Made by a program: the position numbers and the translations under genes. The notes below the pieces were generated by a model. It was not told the DNA's origin and did no database searches. It worked only from the letters and a program-made list of their open reading frames with translations. A stretch of 64,000 nucleotides of DNA, from NCBI GenBank assembly GCA_963575645.1, contig OY754470.1, positions 23,728,501 through 23,792,500 on the forward strand, given 5' to 3'. This DNA is from Xanthostigma xanthostigma (lineage: Eukaryota > Arthropoda > Insecta > Raphidioptera > Raphidiidae). Position 1 is the stretch's first letter; every line of letters begins with the position of its first letter. Positions 44,607-55,445 of the stretch are shown in pieces.

Positions 44607-45102
44607 ATGTAATACAAAATCGATACCTAGCTATGTTTGCAAAATTTTATTTGTAAAAAAGTCCTTGAGGCCATTTTAAAATTTCGAAACCTTCAAATTT
44701 AGTAGGTATTTAATAAAATAAAAAATAAATAAGTCAGATCATTTAGTCGGATCTAAATGTTTGCCAGACGGTTTTAAAACTGTATTTCATAAGATATGCA
44801 TGTAAATGTTAAATCGTACAGTATTGTGATCTTTTGGGGTAAATATATCCATTTATTTAACAGTAAACCCTTTCAATAATTAGTACACACATAATTCAGT
44901 AATTATTTGCGGAACATACTTAACAAGGAGTTGCGTGAAGCGATTATAACACTTCCTTGCTATCCTGTTTAAAGTTTACCGTTTGTCTGATATAGAACTA
45001 TGGTATATTCATTTAATTCATTCTCTTTATTTATAAAATTGTTCTTGAGATCCTTGTGTTAAAACTCATATGAAAGAAAATTATCATAATTTGTTTTTTT
45101 AT

Positions 45103-45388
45103 CAGCTCTGGATCTATGATTTTTTTGAACCGGGGCAGAAACTTTATAATGGCACCCCCTCTCTCCGGCGTTTGAGATAAATTACTTTAAAAAACTCACA
45201 AATATATAATGGTTGGCATATTTCGTGAACGGGAAACCGTCAGAAAACAAGCAGATTGAGTAAATCGGAAAAAGGACAGATTGGGTGTGGTTTTCAACCA
45301 TATTACATATAGGTATTATGATTTTGGCGCTCTCTGAAACTGCCGCCCGGGGCGGGTGCTTCGGTTTACCCCCTTAGATCCGGGGCAG
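45103..45388 (+). mobile_element. hAT-like MITE (CAGCCC ends), copy 2
   Basis: 286 bp; CAGCTCTGGATCTATGAT at the left and TTAGATCCGGGGCAG at the right, with the interior nearly identical to 30077-30359 (ATAATGGTTGGCATATTTCG, CAAGCAGATTGAGTAAATCG). Flanks TTTTTTAT and TTTTTAAT are an 8-bp duplication with one mismatch, though low in complexity. Confidence 0.85.
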
Positions 45389-45559
45389 TTTTTAATTTAT
45401 AATTGTATTATTCGTTAAAAATATGATATAATACAAATTAAAAAGAAAACATGAGTTTGTATAACTTTTACGCGAGGTTGAAGTAAAACTTCTTCTGATT
45501 TGATTTTGCCAGTCTCACTTTTCGGAAAATATTCATTCACAAATTAAATCACTCGTAAA

Positions 45560-46205
45560 TTAAACTAGTTACGTTTCCTACAGATGCGTTTTGATGCCGC
45601 CATCTGTTAGTCGATACCTTCAAATAGCGGAAACCGATCACAAAATTGGTTTGCGTCCGTAGCTATGTTCACCTTTCTTCAAGATGGATTCTACGATTGC
45701 GCCATCGATAGCAGAAACTGCGTAAACCCATCACTTACGTTCGAAAAAAATCTGAGCTACTCTCAAGTCGCGCCTAATTAAACTAGTTGTTTCCTACAGA
45801 TGCGTTTTGATGCCGCCATCTGTCAGTCGATACCTTCAAATAGCGGAAACCGATCACAAAATTGGTCTGCGTCCGTAGCTATGTTCACCTTTCTTCAAGA
45901 TGGATTCTACGATTGCGCCATCGATAGCAGAAACTGCGTAAACATATCACTTACGTCCGAAAAAGAATCTGAGCTACACTCAATCGCGCCTAATTAAACT
46001 AGTTATGTTTCCTACAGATGCGATCTGTTAGTCGATATACCTTCAAACAGCGGAAACCGATCACAAAATTGGTTTGCGTCCATAGCTATGTTCACCTTTC
46101 TTCAAGATGGATTCTACGATTGCGTCATCGATAGCAGAAACTGCGTAAACACATTACTTCCGTCCGAAAAAAGACCTGAGCTACTCTCAAGTCGTGCCTA
46201 AAAAA
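45560..46205 (+). repeat. Three tandem copies of a ~217-bp unit
   Basis: Units start with TTAAACTAGTT at 45560, 45778 and 45994 and each contains TTTCCTACAGATGCG, TCGATACCTTCAAATAGCGG, TTCACCTTTCTTCAAGATGG and GCAGAAACTGCGTAAAC. The third is shortened near its start and ends at GTCGTGCCTAAAA. The 65-codon open frame in the second unit is not conserved in the others and is not a gene. Confidence 0.92.
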
Positions 46206-47048
46206 GTTTTAATTCAAAAATTTGGATTCAACGATAAAAGCCTTAGGTATTGAGCGTCTATAATTTATAATTTTTTTTATGGAGCTAGTCAAGAATTACT
46301 TGAAATATAACTACTCGATTTGATATTCCAATTTTCATAGTTGAACTTGGTTTGATTTCAAGTTATTCAATCGATAATTTAGTTAAATTTGGACAGTAGG
46401 AAGTTTTACATCCGACTTGTTCTATCCCATTTAAAGCTTACCGGGTTGTGTAAAGTAATACCGTCTTAGTACCTCCTTGAAATCTTTTACGGTAAGAGCT
46501 CGAATCGCTACAAAAAGTGGAATATTTACATTATTCTATATCATTTCCAGTAAGAATTAATCGCGGTGAACTTTGACTATTGACTTACACAATTCGATGG
46601 TCGATTTTCTATTTGTTGGTGTTCAGACTGTTCGTAATAACTCGTAAAGTTTGTTTAATTCCACGCTGATACTGTTTGTGAACGTCAGTACTATGTGGCG
46701 TGCATCAAGCGGAACAAAGTAACTGTTAAGTAGCCATCTTCGGACAGAGGAAGTTATTACTATACCTGCACGCTAGTTTAGTCTATTGAAGTAGCTAAGA
46801 AACTTACCGTCACGACGTGCACTGTGAAAGTCAGTGGCGTGGATCAATTCGTATTTAGAAGTGCTTTAGAATTAGAACATTTATTATCCGAAATAGCCAT
46901 ATGCAGGATTCGTCCATTAATTACAATTAAAAATACATTATCAGAATATAAACAAGTGGATTAAGTGAGTTAAGCTTTCTTTTAAATTTTGAACTGGTGA
47001 CGTCTTCATCTCAGTAGAAAGGCATTAATAGTATTTTAAAGTAGAATA
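46206..47048. other. No gene seen
   Basis: Moderately AT-rich sequence without repeats shared in the window and without supported coding sequence. Confidence 0.35.
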
Positions 47049-47297
47049 TTATTTATGGTTTATATGAAAAAAACTTAGGTTAGGTTTGGGAAGCAAAATA
47101 AAGTAATTATTACCCGTTTGGTAACTATGCAGTGTATTGTGAGTTGGATACCTACCAATATAATTCTGCAAATGCAATAGTGAGTGACAGATATAAATTG
47201 ATGGAACAGTTAGTATTAGATTTGTCTTGAAATAATTTTTGCAGCTATCACGAAAACAGAGATTGTGTAATATAATTCTTATGGCTTTCTTCTGCAT
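47049..47297 (-). mobile_element. LINE reverse-transcriptase tail fragment
   Basis: The minus-strand frame reads MQKKAIRIILHNLCFRDSC, then KNYFKTNLILTVPSIYICH, and PTHNTLHSYQTGNNYF. This is the typical region just after the reverse-transcriptase domain of Jockey/RTE-type LINEs: QKKAIRII, a C-x-x-x-F step, LxVPSxYI and the HxYxTR-like box (here HSYQTGN, with Gly for Arg). The catalytic domain itself and a 3' tail are not present, so it is a dead 5'-truncated or fragmentary copy. It overlaps nothing else. Confidence 0.7.
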
Positions 47298-47337
47298 TAA
47301 AAAGACTCTATGAATTAATAGTATATTACACTACAAG

Positions 47338-47730
47338 GGCCGAAAGTGTGATACTAGCCCTCAGGGCGCGCAGGGCAAGAATATCACACTTTCAACCAGT
47401 GTGGTGTATACAATTTTCTTCATACCTCGGTCGTAAGTACGCTTATTAAATACATTAATTAATTAATTACTTATTAATTACATAAAAACACAAATAAATT
47501 CCAAGCAAGAAGCTTTAAAGTTGCATGTAAAAATACGAATGACAGCTGTTCGCGACTATAAAAACGACATCTAGATAACAGTTGATTGTTTTTTTTTTGC
47601 TTTACAAGAACGTACGAACTTCCCGCATTGGTGCGTGAATTCCACCAATGTGTAAATGTTAGACTTTCTGCCGTAAAAATGATGCCGAAAGTATCAGATC
47701 GAGGTATGAAGGAAAACTATTTAATTTTAT
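47338..47730. repeat. Possible small inverted-end element
   Basis: GAAAGTGTGATA and TATCACACTTTC (47341-47393) form a hairpin, and TTTTCTTCATACCTCG (47413) reappears inverted as CGAGGTATGAAGGAAAA (47700). GCGCGCAGGGCAAGAATATC with TGTGGTGTATAC resembles 58028-58075. The ends and class are uncertain. Confidence 0.4.
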
Positions 47731-47771
47731 TATTCACAGATACTAAAATTGTTCATTGGCGATAACACTAC

Positions 47772-48489
47772 TAGTCCGGGAGGTGGTGTCAAATTTATCA
47801 GTGATTTATCTCCGACTCAAATGTAATTGATTGAAGAGTTTAACCATTACTCTGTTCGAAATCGAAAGTCAGTCAGCGCGACCGCGGTGGGTGTGGGCGT
47901 GGGAGGCTGTGAAACTCGTCGGAAAAACTATGAAAAAAAGTGATAAATCTGCTGATGAAAATTTGTTAGATTGTAAATAATTGATGATTAAACGTGAAAA
48001 TACTCGTCAGTCACTTTCCCGACGGGGGAAACATCGTCAGTCAGAGGTTTGAAGCCTTTAAAAGAATATCAATTGCTTAGTATTTGAATTTAAAATCGGT
48101 ATTTTCAGAACGAATAGTAGGAACTGAAACATTCTATTCCTACTATTCGTTCTGAAAATACCGATTTTAAATTCAAATACTAAGCAATTGATATTCTTTT
48201 AAAGGCTTCAAACCTCTGACTGACGATGTTTCCCCCGTCGGGAAAGTGACTGACGAGTATTTTCACGTTTAATCATCAATTATTTACAATCTAACAAATT
48301 TTCATCAGCAGATTTATCACTTTTTTTCATAGTTTTTCCGACGAGTTTCACAGCCTCCCACGCCCACACCCACCGCGGTCGCGCTGACTGACTTTCGATT
48401 TCGAACAGAGTAATGGTTAAACTCTTCAATCAATTACATTTGAGTCGGAGATAAATCACTGATAAATTTTGACACCACCTCCCGGACTA
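47772..48489. repeat. Near-perfect palindrome, 352-bp arms, 13-bp loop
   Basis: The left arm 47772-48123 and right arm 48137-48489 are inverse complements differing, as far as I can read, only by a single A in a homopolymer. The loop is CTGAAACATTCTA. The arm includes CGCGACCGCGGTGGGTGTGG and ACTTTCCCGACGGGGG. No open frame of note. The unmatched flanks differ at once, so the palindrome ends sharply at TAGTCCGGG/CCCGGACTA. Confidence 0.95.
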
Positions 48490-50370
48490 TACACTGTATT
48501 TGAATTTTTTGAGATTATAAAAGAAAATAGACCTAATTGAGTTATTCGATGCAAATTCAAGCTCGGCAAGTAACCATATATTTTGATATTATTAAGATAG
48601 AGCTATATTATATAATACGTACAGAGATGTCCGTAGTTTGTGTGTGTCTGAGATTGTATGTTAGTACATACGACGTATCCTTTAGTCGATAGTGTAATGT
48701 ATGGGACCGGAATATCCACGACATCCGGACTACAAAATCCATTCACTGCGCTCTGCTACAACCTCTCTGCACTACACCAATACAGTCGCTCGCTTCAGCA
48801 CGATCCACACCTACAAATATAGAGAGAGTAAGCATAACCTGGAACTATTACTGTGAAACTTACATGTACTAATACAGAACTTTAGTTAGCTTGTAAACTT
48901 TGCACAATTAATATTAAACTTAGATGTAGTGAAAACACCGGTAAAAGATGGCGGATTGATAACGCTATCAACAATGTATTTCCACTTTAACGATATTGTT
49001 TACTGTTGCTATAAATGTCTCTAACCTCTGTCTGTTTGTCCGCTTATAACTGGCGAATCACTGAATCGATTTTCATGCGGTTTTCTTTTCCATGTAGGCA
49101 CATTATGTGATCAGGTTTTAGGCTATTTTAGATTAAAAATTGGTTTGTGGTTCTCAAGTTATAGCAATATTTGTAAAGCATTTACTTGAAATGTGCAGCG
49201 ACCGTTAAAAAAATTTTCAAAATTTGATAGTTTGTAGACTTTAATTCTCATGCTTTCAGACTACGACATACTATGGAAGTTGTAGTACAACTCCGTTTAT
49301 TTTATTTTACAGAACTAGTGTGAAATGTGTCATTTTACAACCACTAAAAAAATTAAGGCGATTTTAAATGTTGGATGAGTGAAGCTGTTTTTTTAGTATC
49401 AGTGCTACTATAAGAAAATATAATCCTCAAAAAAAATTGACAACGTAAACTTGTTGTTCGTGAAAGCAAGAACAAGAATAACTGATAACGTATCAACACA
49501 AATCAAGAGTGTAGTAAGAATACAATTAATAGAACAAACTCATCGATCGAAGTAAAAAAATATTTTTTTTTCTTTTCAATATTAACACCAGTTCAGTACT
49601 CGCGGGCTATTCATGGTATTTATCACTCATAAATTATTTTTAAAACGATGATTTTATTTTTTCGTTGTCGATGAATTTATTCTGTTATTATGATTCTTAC
49701 TACACTCTAGTTTTGTCTTGACAACTTGATATCAGTACTTTTTGTCATTCAGTTTGCACTCGCGAACTTCAAGTTTAAATTGCAAATCTTTTTTTGAGGA
49801 TCTATTAATCTTGACTTTAAGTCAAATATATTAGGTTTGCATTGCGCATGTGCGCTCCTGGCTTTACAGCAAATTCAGTATCCATATAATATGTATATAT
49901 ATGGATCTTGATCGCAGTGAGCCCTTTGTATGCAAAACAATTTCTTGCTCGACTAAACCGCAAGGAATATAATATACAAGGCCTCACTCACCGTAAAGTA
50001 CGGTTGGCCATGCTCCATAGAATAACACCCTGTTTCCCGCTGCCGCCGCCGCCGCCGCGTCGTTTACCCATCACGATTTGCCGTTCACGTCTGATCAGTT
50101 TACGGCAAATTATGTTTAAAGGCCGGCTTAACGCTAGCTTTATAACAGTGAAATGTATCGGTGATCTTAAACGATCGCCGAGACTACGTCTTCAAAACCA
50201 AAATAAAGCATTTTCCCAAAATAATGAAAATTCAAAATCAGATAATATTAATATACTTTGGACGTCGAACGTTTCTATTATATGCTGAGAGACGTTATAT
50301 AGAACAACATTATATAGATAATAGTATACATAAATAGCACTGCTTTACCATCTTTCAATATTCATAAAAA
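48490..50370. other. No recognisable gene in 1.9 kb
   Basis: A 126-codon plus-strand frame (49908-50288) includes a run of CCG repeats (50039-50057, read PPPPPP) but no domain; its first half (KQFLARLNRKEYNIQG) is not recognised. An inverted pair (ACTTTAGTTCGA-like) was not found. I leave it unnamed. Confidence 0.35.
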
Positions 50371-50374
50371 TCGT

Positions 50375-50930
50375 GAACACGCAAAAAAAACGCCATCCCA
50401 TCGACACGATCCCGTAATTGGTTATTAAAAAACTTCCCACAAGCGCCTTCCCCTTTTCACTGCGCAACTGCACAAAAAAACGCCATCGCATCGACACGAT
50501 CCCGTAATTGTATTTTAAAAAACTTCCCCCAAACGCCTTCCCTTTTTCACTGCGCAAAAAAAAACGCCATCGCATCGACACGATCCCGTAATTGTTTTTT
50601 AAAAAACTTTTCTCAAACTCCTACACCTTTTCACTGCGCGAAAAAAAGCGTCATCGCATCGACACGATCCCGTAATTGTTTTTTAAAAAAACTTCTCCCA
50701 AACTCCAACCCCTTTTTACTGCGCGAAAAATTTCATCGCATCGACACCGTGCTCCCCCCAAATGCCTTTCTCTTTTCACTGCGCAAAACAAAAAATAATA
50801 AAAATCAATTTTCCGCAATTAAAACGGCTAATAACACTGTTATTATGATGTATAAAATAATAATTATGTATTTCCAGTAAATATTTTGCACATCGAGTTA
50901 TCCGTACTCTAACCAAAACATTTATTTATT
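50375..50930 (-). mobile_element. Element with ~85-bp minisatellite, copy 2
   Basis: About five units of the minisatellite (CATCGCATCGACACGATCCC, GTAATTGTTTTTTAAAAAAC, CCTTTTTCACTGCGC) are followed by the same flank as in copy 1, inverted (AATAATAATTATGTATTTCC, ATTTTGCACATCGAGTTATC). A 78-codon minus-strand frame simply reads the repeat (SMRWRFF motif twice). Confidence 0.75.
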
Positions 50931-51178
50931 CACAGCAAAATCCCAAAATAATGTAAATTTCGAAAAAATATTAAAATAAAATAATATTCACGTGGTCTTT
51001 ATGGTAATTTGGCTGCTACAGATAGATAAATTTGCAACGTTAACAAAATATCGGCTCAGAGAAAAAGGAAAGTAATAAAGTGTCAAAAAACAAAAAAAAA
51101 TGTGCGCAAAGGTTCCATTTATTTATCTAAATATTACACGCAATCATATTTTAACAAATTGTTTTTTAACTTCCCGCT

Positions 51179-51212
51179 TTAAAAAAAAAAAAAAAAAAAT
51201 TTTTTTTTTTTT
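51179..51212. repeat. Poly-A/poly-T palindrome
   Basis: About 20 A followed by about 14 T between two GGGAAGTTA/AACTTCCCG boxes. The two boxes themselves are inverted, so the left end of the element is a hairpin. Confidence 0.8.
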
Positions 51213-51342
51213 CAAAAATCGGGAAGTTATTGGTTTCACCCCGATTTTCGAAAATCGAGTTTTCGCCAGATCTCGACGTTTTGGGGTCCTAGGAAGCTAT
51301 TGAAACTATTTTGGCGATGATGTCCGTAGGGCTGTATGTATG

Positions 51343-51343
51343 G

Positions 51344-51384
<41 letters not shown>
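51343..51384. repeat. (TG)n and (TATG)n microsatellite
   Basis: About 13 TG units followed by three TATG units. Confidence 0.95.
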
Positions 51385-51386
<2 letters not shown>

Positions 51387-52649
51387 AACCTTTTATATCT
51401 TTTGAACGGAGTGTCCGACTGAAACGTGGTTTGCGGCATCTGACGTGATCTTGGTGAACTTAGACTTCCTGAAAATTTGAAACGATTCGGCCCAAAAAAT
51501 TTTGAGAAATCTTAAAAAAACAAGTTTCAAAAATTTTTAAAAATTTGTTTTTGTAAAAAATTTTCTAAACTACTAAACCGATTAATTCCAAAAACTAATC
51601 AGCTCTTCTCCTTAACAAACTGCGTCGATTTCCGCAAACCGCATCAAAATCGGTTCATTTGTTCACGAGAAACCGTGAACGAAAAAATCGTAAAAAAGTG
51701 TTTTTTTAAAATGACTCTTAAAATTGTTATCAGATTGATTTTTTTGTAATAAATTACTTTCTTAAGCTAAAAAAACTGCGTCGATCGCCGCAAACCATAT
51801 CAAAATTGGTTCATTTGTTCATGAGATAACGTGAACGAAAAATTAGGAAAAAAGTAATTTTTTAAAATTACTCGTAAAATTCTTATCAAATCGATTTTTT
51901 TGTAATAATTTACTTTCTTAGGTTAAAAAAACTGCGTCGATTGCAGCAAACCGCATCAAAATCGGCTCATTTGTTCACGAGATATCGTGAACGAAAAATT
52001 TTTAAAAAGTGTTTTTTTTTAAATTTCTCGTAAAATTCCTATGAGATCGATTTTTCTGTATAAAATTACTTTTTAAGGTTAAAAAATTGCGTCGACTGCC
52101 GCAAATCGCATCAAAATCGCTTCATTTGTTCATGAGATATCGTGAACGAAAATTTCGTAACAAAGTGTTTTTTTTTTGAGCTCGAAGAGCTAAAAAATAA
52201 ACTTCTTGCTATATTTGACATATTTTTGAGCGTTTTGAACTCGAAAATAGCGGGAAGTTACAGGGATGGCCTGCAGGGTCAAACTACTTTTCAAATTTTT
52301 TTAAAATGTTGTGTAGTTATCAAGCGCGCTTACGTTACTGTATTTACTGTACCATGGTCGAATGTTCAGGGTTAGGTAATCTCCGCTATCCATTATCAGT
52401 GTATTTGTCTTAAGATCCGGCCGTCTCTACAGTCTACATTAAATACGTTACATTTTTTACGAGTCGTGTGGCACAAATTCGTTTAATGTTTTATACATCA
52501 CATAAATATTATTCAAAATGGATGCAATACTTTAGTCCACTAAATCATCTGAACTGTCTGACGTATTAAGTAAAAATGCTGTTTTTTTGATAATATTAAA
52601 ATATCAGGAAACTACCTTTGACTAGAAATGGACCAGCAATGACGTGAGT

Positions 52650-53536
52650 TGTTGGTTTTCCGAAAAATTTTGAAATGAAAAATTTTCCATATTTTAACCC
52701 ATTTATAAGAAAAGGCCTAGTTTCTTTTAGACGTAAAAGAAATTGTAAATTAAGTATTTCTTTGTACACCGCCCTTTAAAATATCTGTTTTTCGTGCCTG
52801 TGTAGCGGTCGTGAAATTACCCATTTAACACGAGTGCTGTAAAATTGCGTAAAGTAAAATAAACAAATTCATACTCAAGAATTGTTGGTTTTCCGGAGAA
52901 TTTTGAAACAGAAAATGTTCTGGAAATTTTTCCGGAAAATTTTCCAACTCACTAAATTAAAAAGGTAGGTACTGTAAAATTAAATTCTCGTTCACTAGAG
53001 GCTGCAAGTAAACAAAACTGGAGTATCTTCATCAACTCTGGATGTGATGCCTTTTTGAGTTCTCCCTTTCCAACAAAAAACAATAATTATTCCTGAAAGA
53101 AAGCAGAATGATTTTTTGTCCCAATCTAGTGCTGTTTACATGAGGGGAATTCCCTTTATAACTGCAGCAGCCAATACAGTTGTGTCATCTTCTGGCCTCT
53201 GCTATTACCTCATTACTTTGTTTATGAAATAACAATAAAAATGAGCGAATCATTTTTTGCGTGCTCTTGTATTATGAAATAGGATGAATTGATTTGTTAT
53301 GAGTTCCAAATAAAACAATATGAAAAATTTTAAGTAAAACAGAATCAAATTTAACTTTTTTCATGTGGATTACAAAGTTAAAATTATAACCTGTAATTTT
53401 TGTTTAAATGGTACAGAAATTGACTAATAAGAGAAAATATGCAAAGTGCTAATATGTCCTATAACAAAATTACTAAAAAATTGCCTTTTCGACATGGAAA
53501 ATTTTCCGTGGAAAATTTTTCTCCCCATATCACTAG
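52650..53536. mobile_element. Possible hAT element, diverged
   Basis: GTGAGTTGTTGGTTTTCCG at the left and AAAATTTTTCTCCCCATATC ending in CACTA at the right carry GGAAAATTTTCC-type repeats at both ends. Flanks GCAATGAC and GCAACGAT agree at 6 of 8 positions. It is suggestive of an old hAT insertion but the TIRs match poorly. Confidence 0.35.
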
Positions 53537-53559
53537 CAACGATAACTTTACACTTCTTG

Positions 53560-55180
53560 TCAAGACCTCTATAGTGACACGATTTTCCAGTGACGGCCAA
53601 GCTAAGAACTAAAACTTTTAAAAAGTTGTTATGAGAGCGCCATCTAAATAGCGATTTGTAATTACGTCTGCTTTTTTTTCCATGTAAGATAATATTATGT
53701 CAAATTTTTAAATGTCAAGTTATTGTCATAGATGCGATTTTTAAAATCACTAAAGTTTCACTTACAGCCTACATAAATTTGATTTTCAAAAAATACTCAA
53801 TTACAACAAAGCAGTTACCAAACCGACCAGATCTGGTATCTCACACAAAAAAAAATCCCAGCCAATCGGCCGACGGGACCATTCCAACTTCAAAAATATT
53901 GACATTTGATATTTTATTTTCTTTATTATACATAAAGAAAATAAAATTTCTGATATCGGGTGAGGTGACGCGGGTAATAACTAGTATTCAATATGATATT
54001 TGATATTCGTTGGCATGGTTACCTATATAACATGTTCCACGTCATGTAAAAATTAATCAAAGCATGCTTAACTAGTTTATTTCTGACAGATCTACAAAAC
54101 AAACAAACAGCTAATTTCTTTTTATTTTCAAAATATTTCCAAAATTACAAAGTTTAGAAAAAAAAATAATAAAACTTTCTTGAAAAAATAAGTAGAATAA
54201 TAAGCCGTTATGAAAAATATACCATTATTATCTAAAAAACACCGTTATAACATATATCTCTTCTGCGCATGCGCCGATTTTTCACAAAAACTATAGGGCT
54301 CTTCATACTTGCATACCAAACATCCTCCCAAAATTTGGTTTCATCCGTTCGAACTGTATCGTGCTTACAGACAAACAACAGACGCACAGTGTTTTTCCAA
54401 AAATGTGTTTTTTTGGATTCGGGGATCTCTAAACGAAAAGATATTGTAAAATTTTGCAAAGTGATTTTTGACCTAAACTAGTACCATCCCCTACTACTGG
54501 GTTGAAATGGCAATAGACTATAGGTACAACTTTATAACTCCCACTATCTAATCTGTTACTGATATGATAAAGTCGACTTTCGTCCCTGAAAACAAGTATA
54601 GAATGTTTCACTCTCCATGTGAGCGACAAACAGATGAAAGGTTCCGTTTTTCCCCATTTGGAAGCGGAAGCCTTAAGACACATCTTTTCATAGACAAATG
54701 AAATACCGGAAGTTTATTTTGAAATGAACGCATAAGTGCATAACGTTTGTATTATGTATGAAACACACTTCTTTACATTTTCTTTATTCGAATGGATGAT
54801 GGAAAAATCCAACGTTTGAAAATGATAAAATAGCACATGTCATGTTCTGAATGGCTTGCTCTATTCTCCTCAACAAAAATGAAATTGAACTGGACAAAGC
54901 CTGTGTGGCTATGTTTGTTGTTTGAACTTACGACTTTTAAAATACACTTAGAACAAATACATTTAGAAAGTAGGCATTCAAACAAATATAGAACATCGAT
55001 CATAAAATTATTTTGAGAAATAGTTTGTTTATTTGAGTCGTTTTCAACTTGATACATAAAACAATCTTTGATAAATGAGGACATTCAATGATGCATGTTT
55101 CTATGCTTAAGTGAATCATGTAAGAGAAATTGTTAAAAATTCAGTTATAGAACTAATCTATTTTGATTATATTTTGTTAT
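53560..55180. other. No gene; one shared repeat fragment
   Basis: 54370-54490 (GTGTTTTTTTGGATTCGGGG, ATATTGTAAAATTTTGCAAA) resembles 18680-18790 and is a repeat fragment. Frames of 70-103 codons in this part, some on opposite strands over the same DNA, show no motifs. Confidence 0.4.
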
Positions 55181-55184
55181 AGAT

Positions 55185-55445
55185 CAAGAGCTGGCGAACA
55201 TTTTTGGGTAAGTATTTGAAGCACTGCACAAAGTGTAAGACTTCTTTTGTAATGCCTGAACACAAAATCTAAGACCTGGATGAAGGGTAGTGGGGTCTAT
55301 CTAATCCTTGAATTTTTAACTTTGCGAAATTGTATTTGCAAAAAAAGTCCTCTAAAGGTTTATACTTTCAGGTTTTATATTTTATAAAATACAAAATAAA
55401 TATACCAGATAATTTAGTCAGGTCTAAATGTTTGCCAGACAAAAC
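55185..55445 (+). repeat. Uninterrupted copy of the repeat split at 43.4-44.8 kb
   Basis: GGCGAACATTTTTGGGTAAG, then AAGACTTCTTTTGTAATGCC, AAAAAAGTCCTC and GGTCTAAATGTTTGCCAGAC follow each other within 260 bp, while the matching parts at 43.4 and 44.6 kb are 1.15 kb further apart. Confidence 0.65.

Larger units (their letters stand above)
43390..44790 (+). repeat. Split copy of a repeat, interrupted by ~1.15 kb of insertions
   Basis: 43385-43452 (ACATTTTTGGGTAGGTATTTG, ACACTTCTTTT) and 44609-44790 (AAAAAGTCCTTGAGG, ATCTAAATGTTTGCCAGAC) match one uninterrupted stretch at 55185-55445. Between them lie a CCCGACTGCGGCGAAACC fragment, the 570-bp repeat and a MITE. The right-hand sequence therefore acts as the empty version. 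Confidence 0.65.
51167..52260. mobile_element. TIR element with ~148-bp internal repeats
   Basis: It begins TAACTTCCCGCT and ends AGCGGGAAGTTA, a perfect 12-bp inverted repeat over 1094 bp. After the left end come A and T homopolymers, a further GGGAAGTTATTGGTTTCACC box and a TG microsatellite. The right half holds about four diverged units with CTGCGTCGATTGCCGCAAACC, GGTTCATTTGTTCACGAGA and CGTGAACGAAAAATT. I recall similar GATCTCGACGTTTTGGGGTC sequences as very common in some insect genomes. No transposase is present. Confidence 0.6.

Noticed and set aside
49908-50288. 126-codon frame with a proline run as a real gene
   Set aside because: The proline run comes from a CCG microsatellite; no homologous motif, no clear splice structure and no conserved neighbour.
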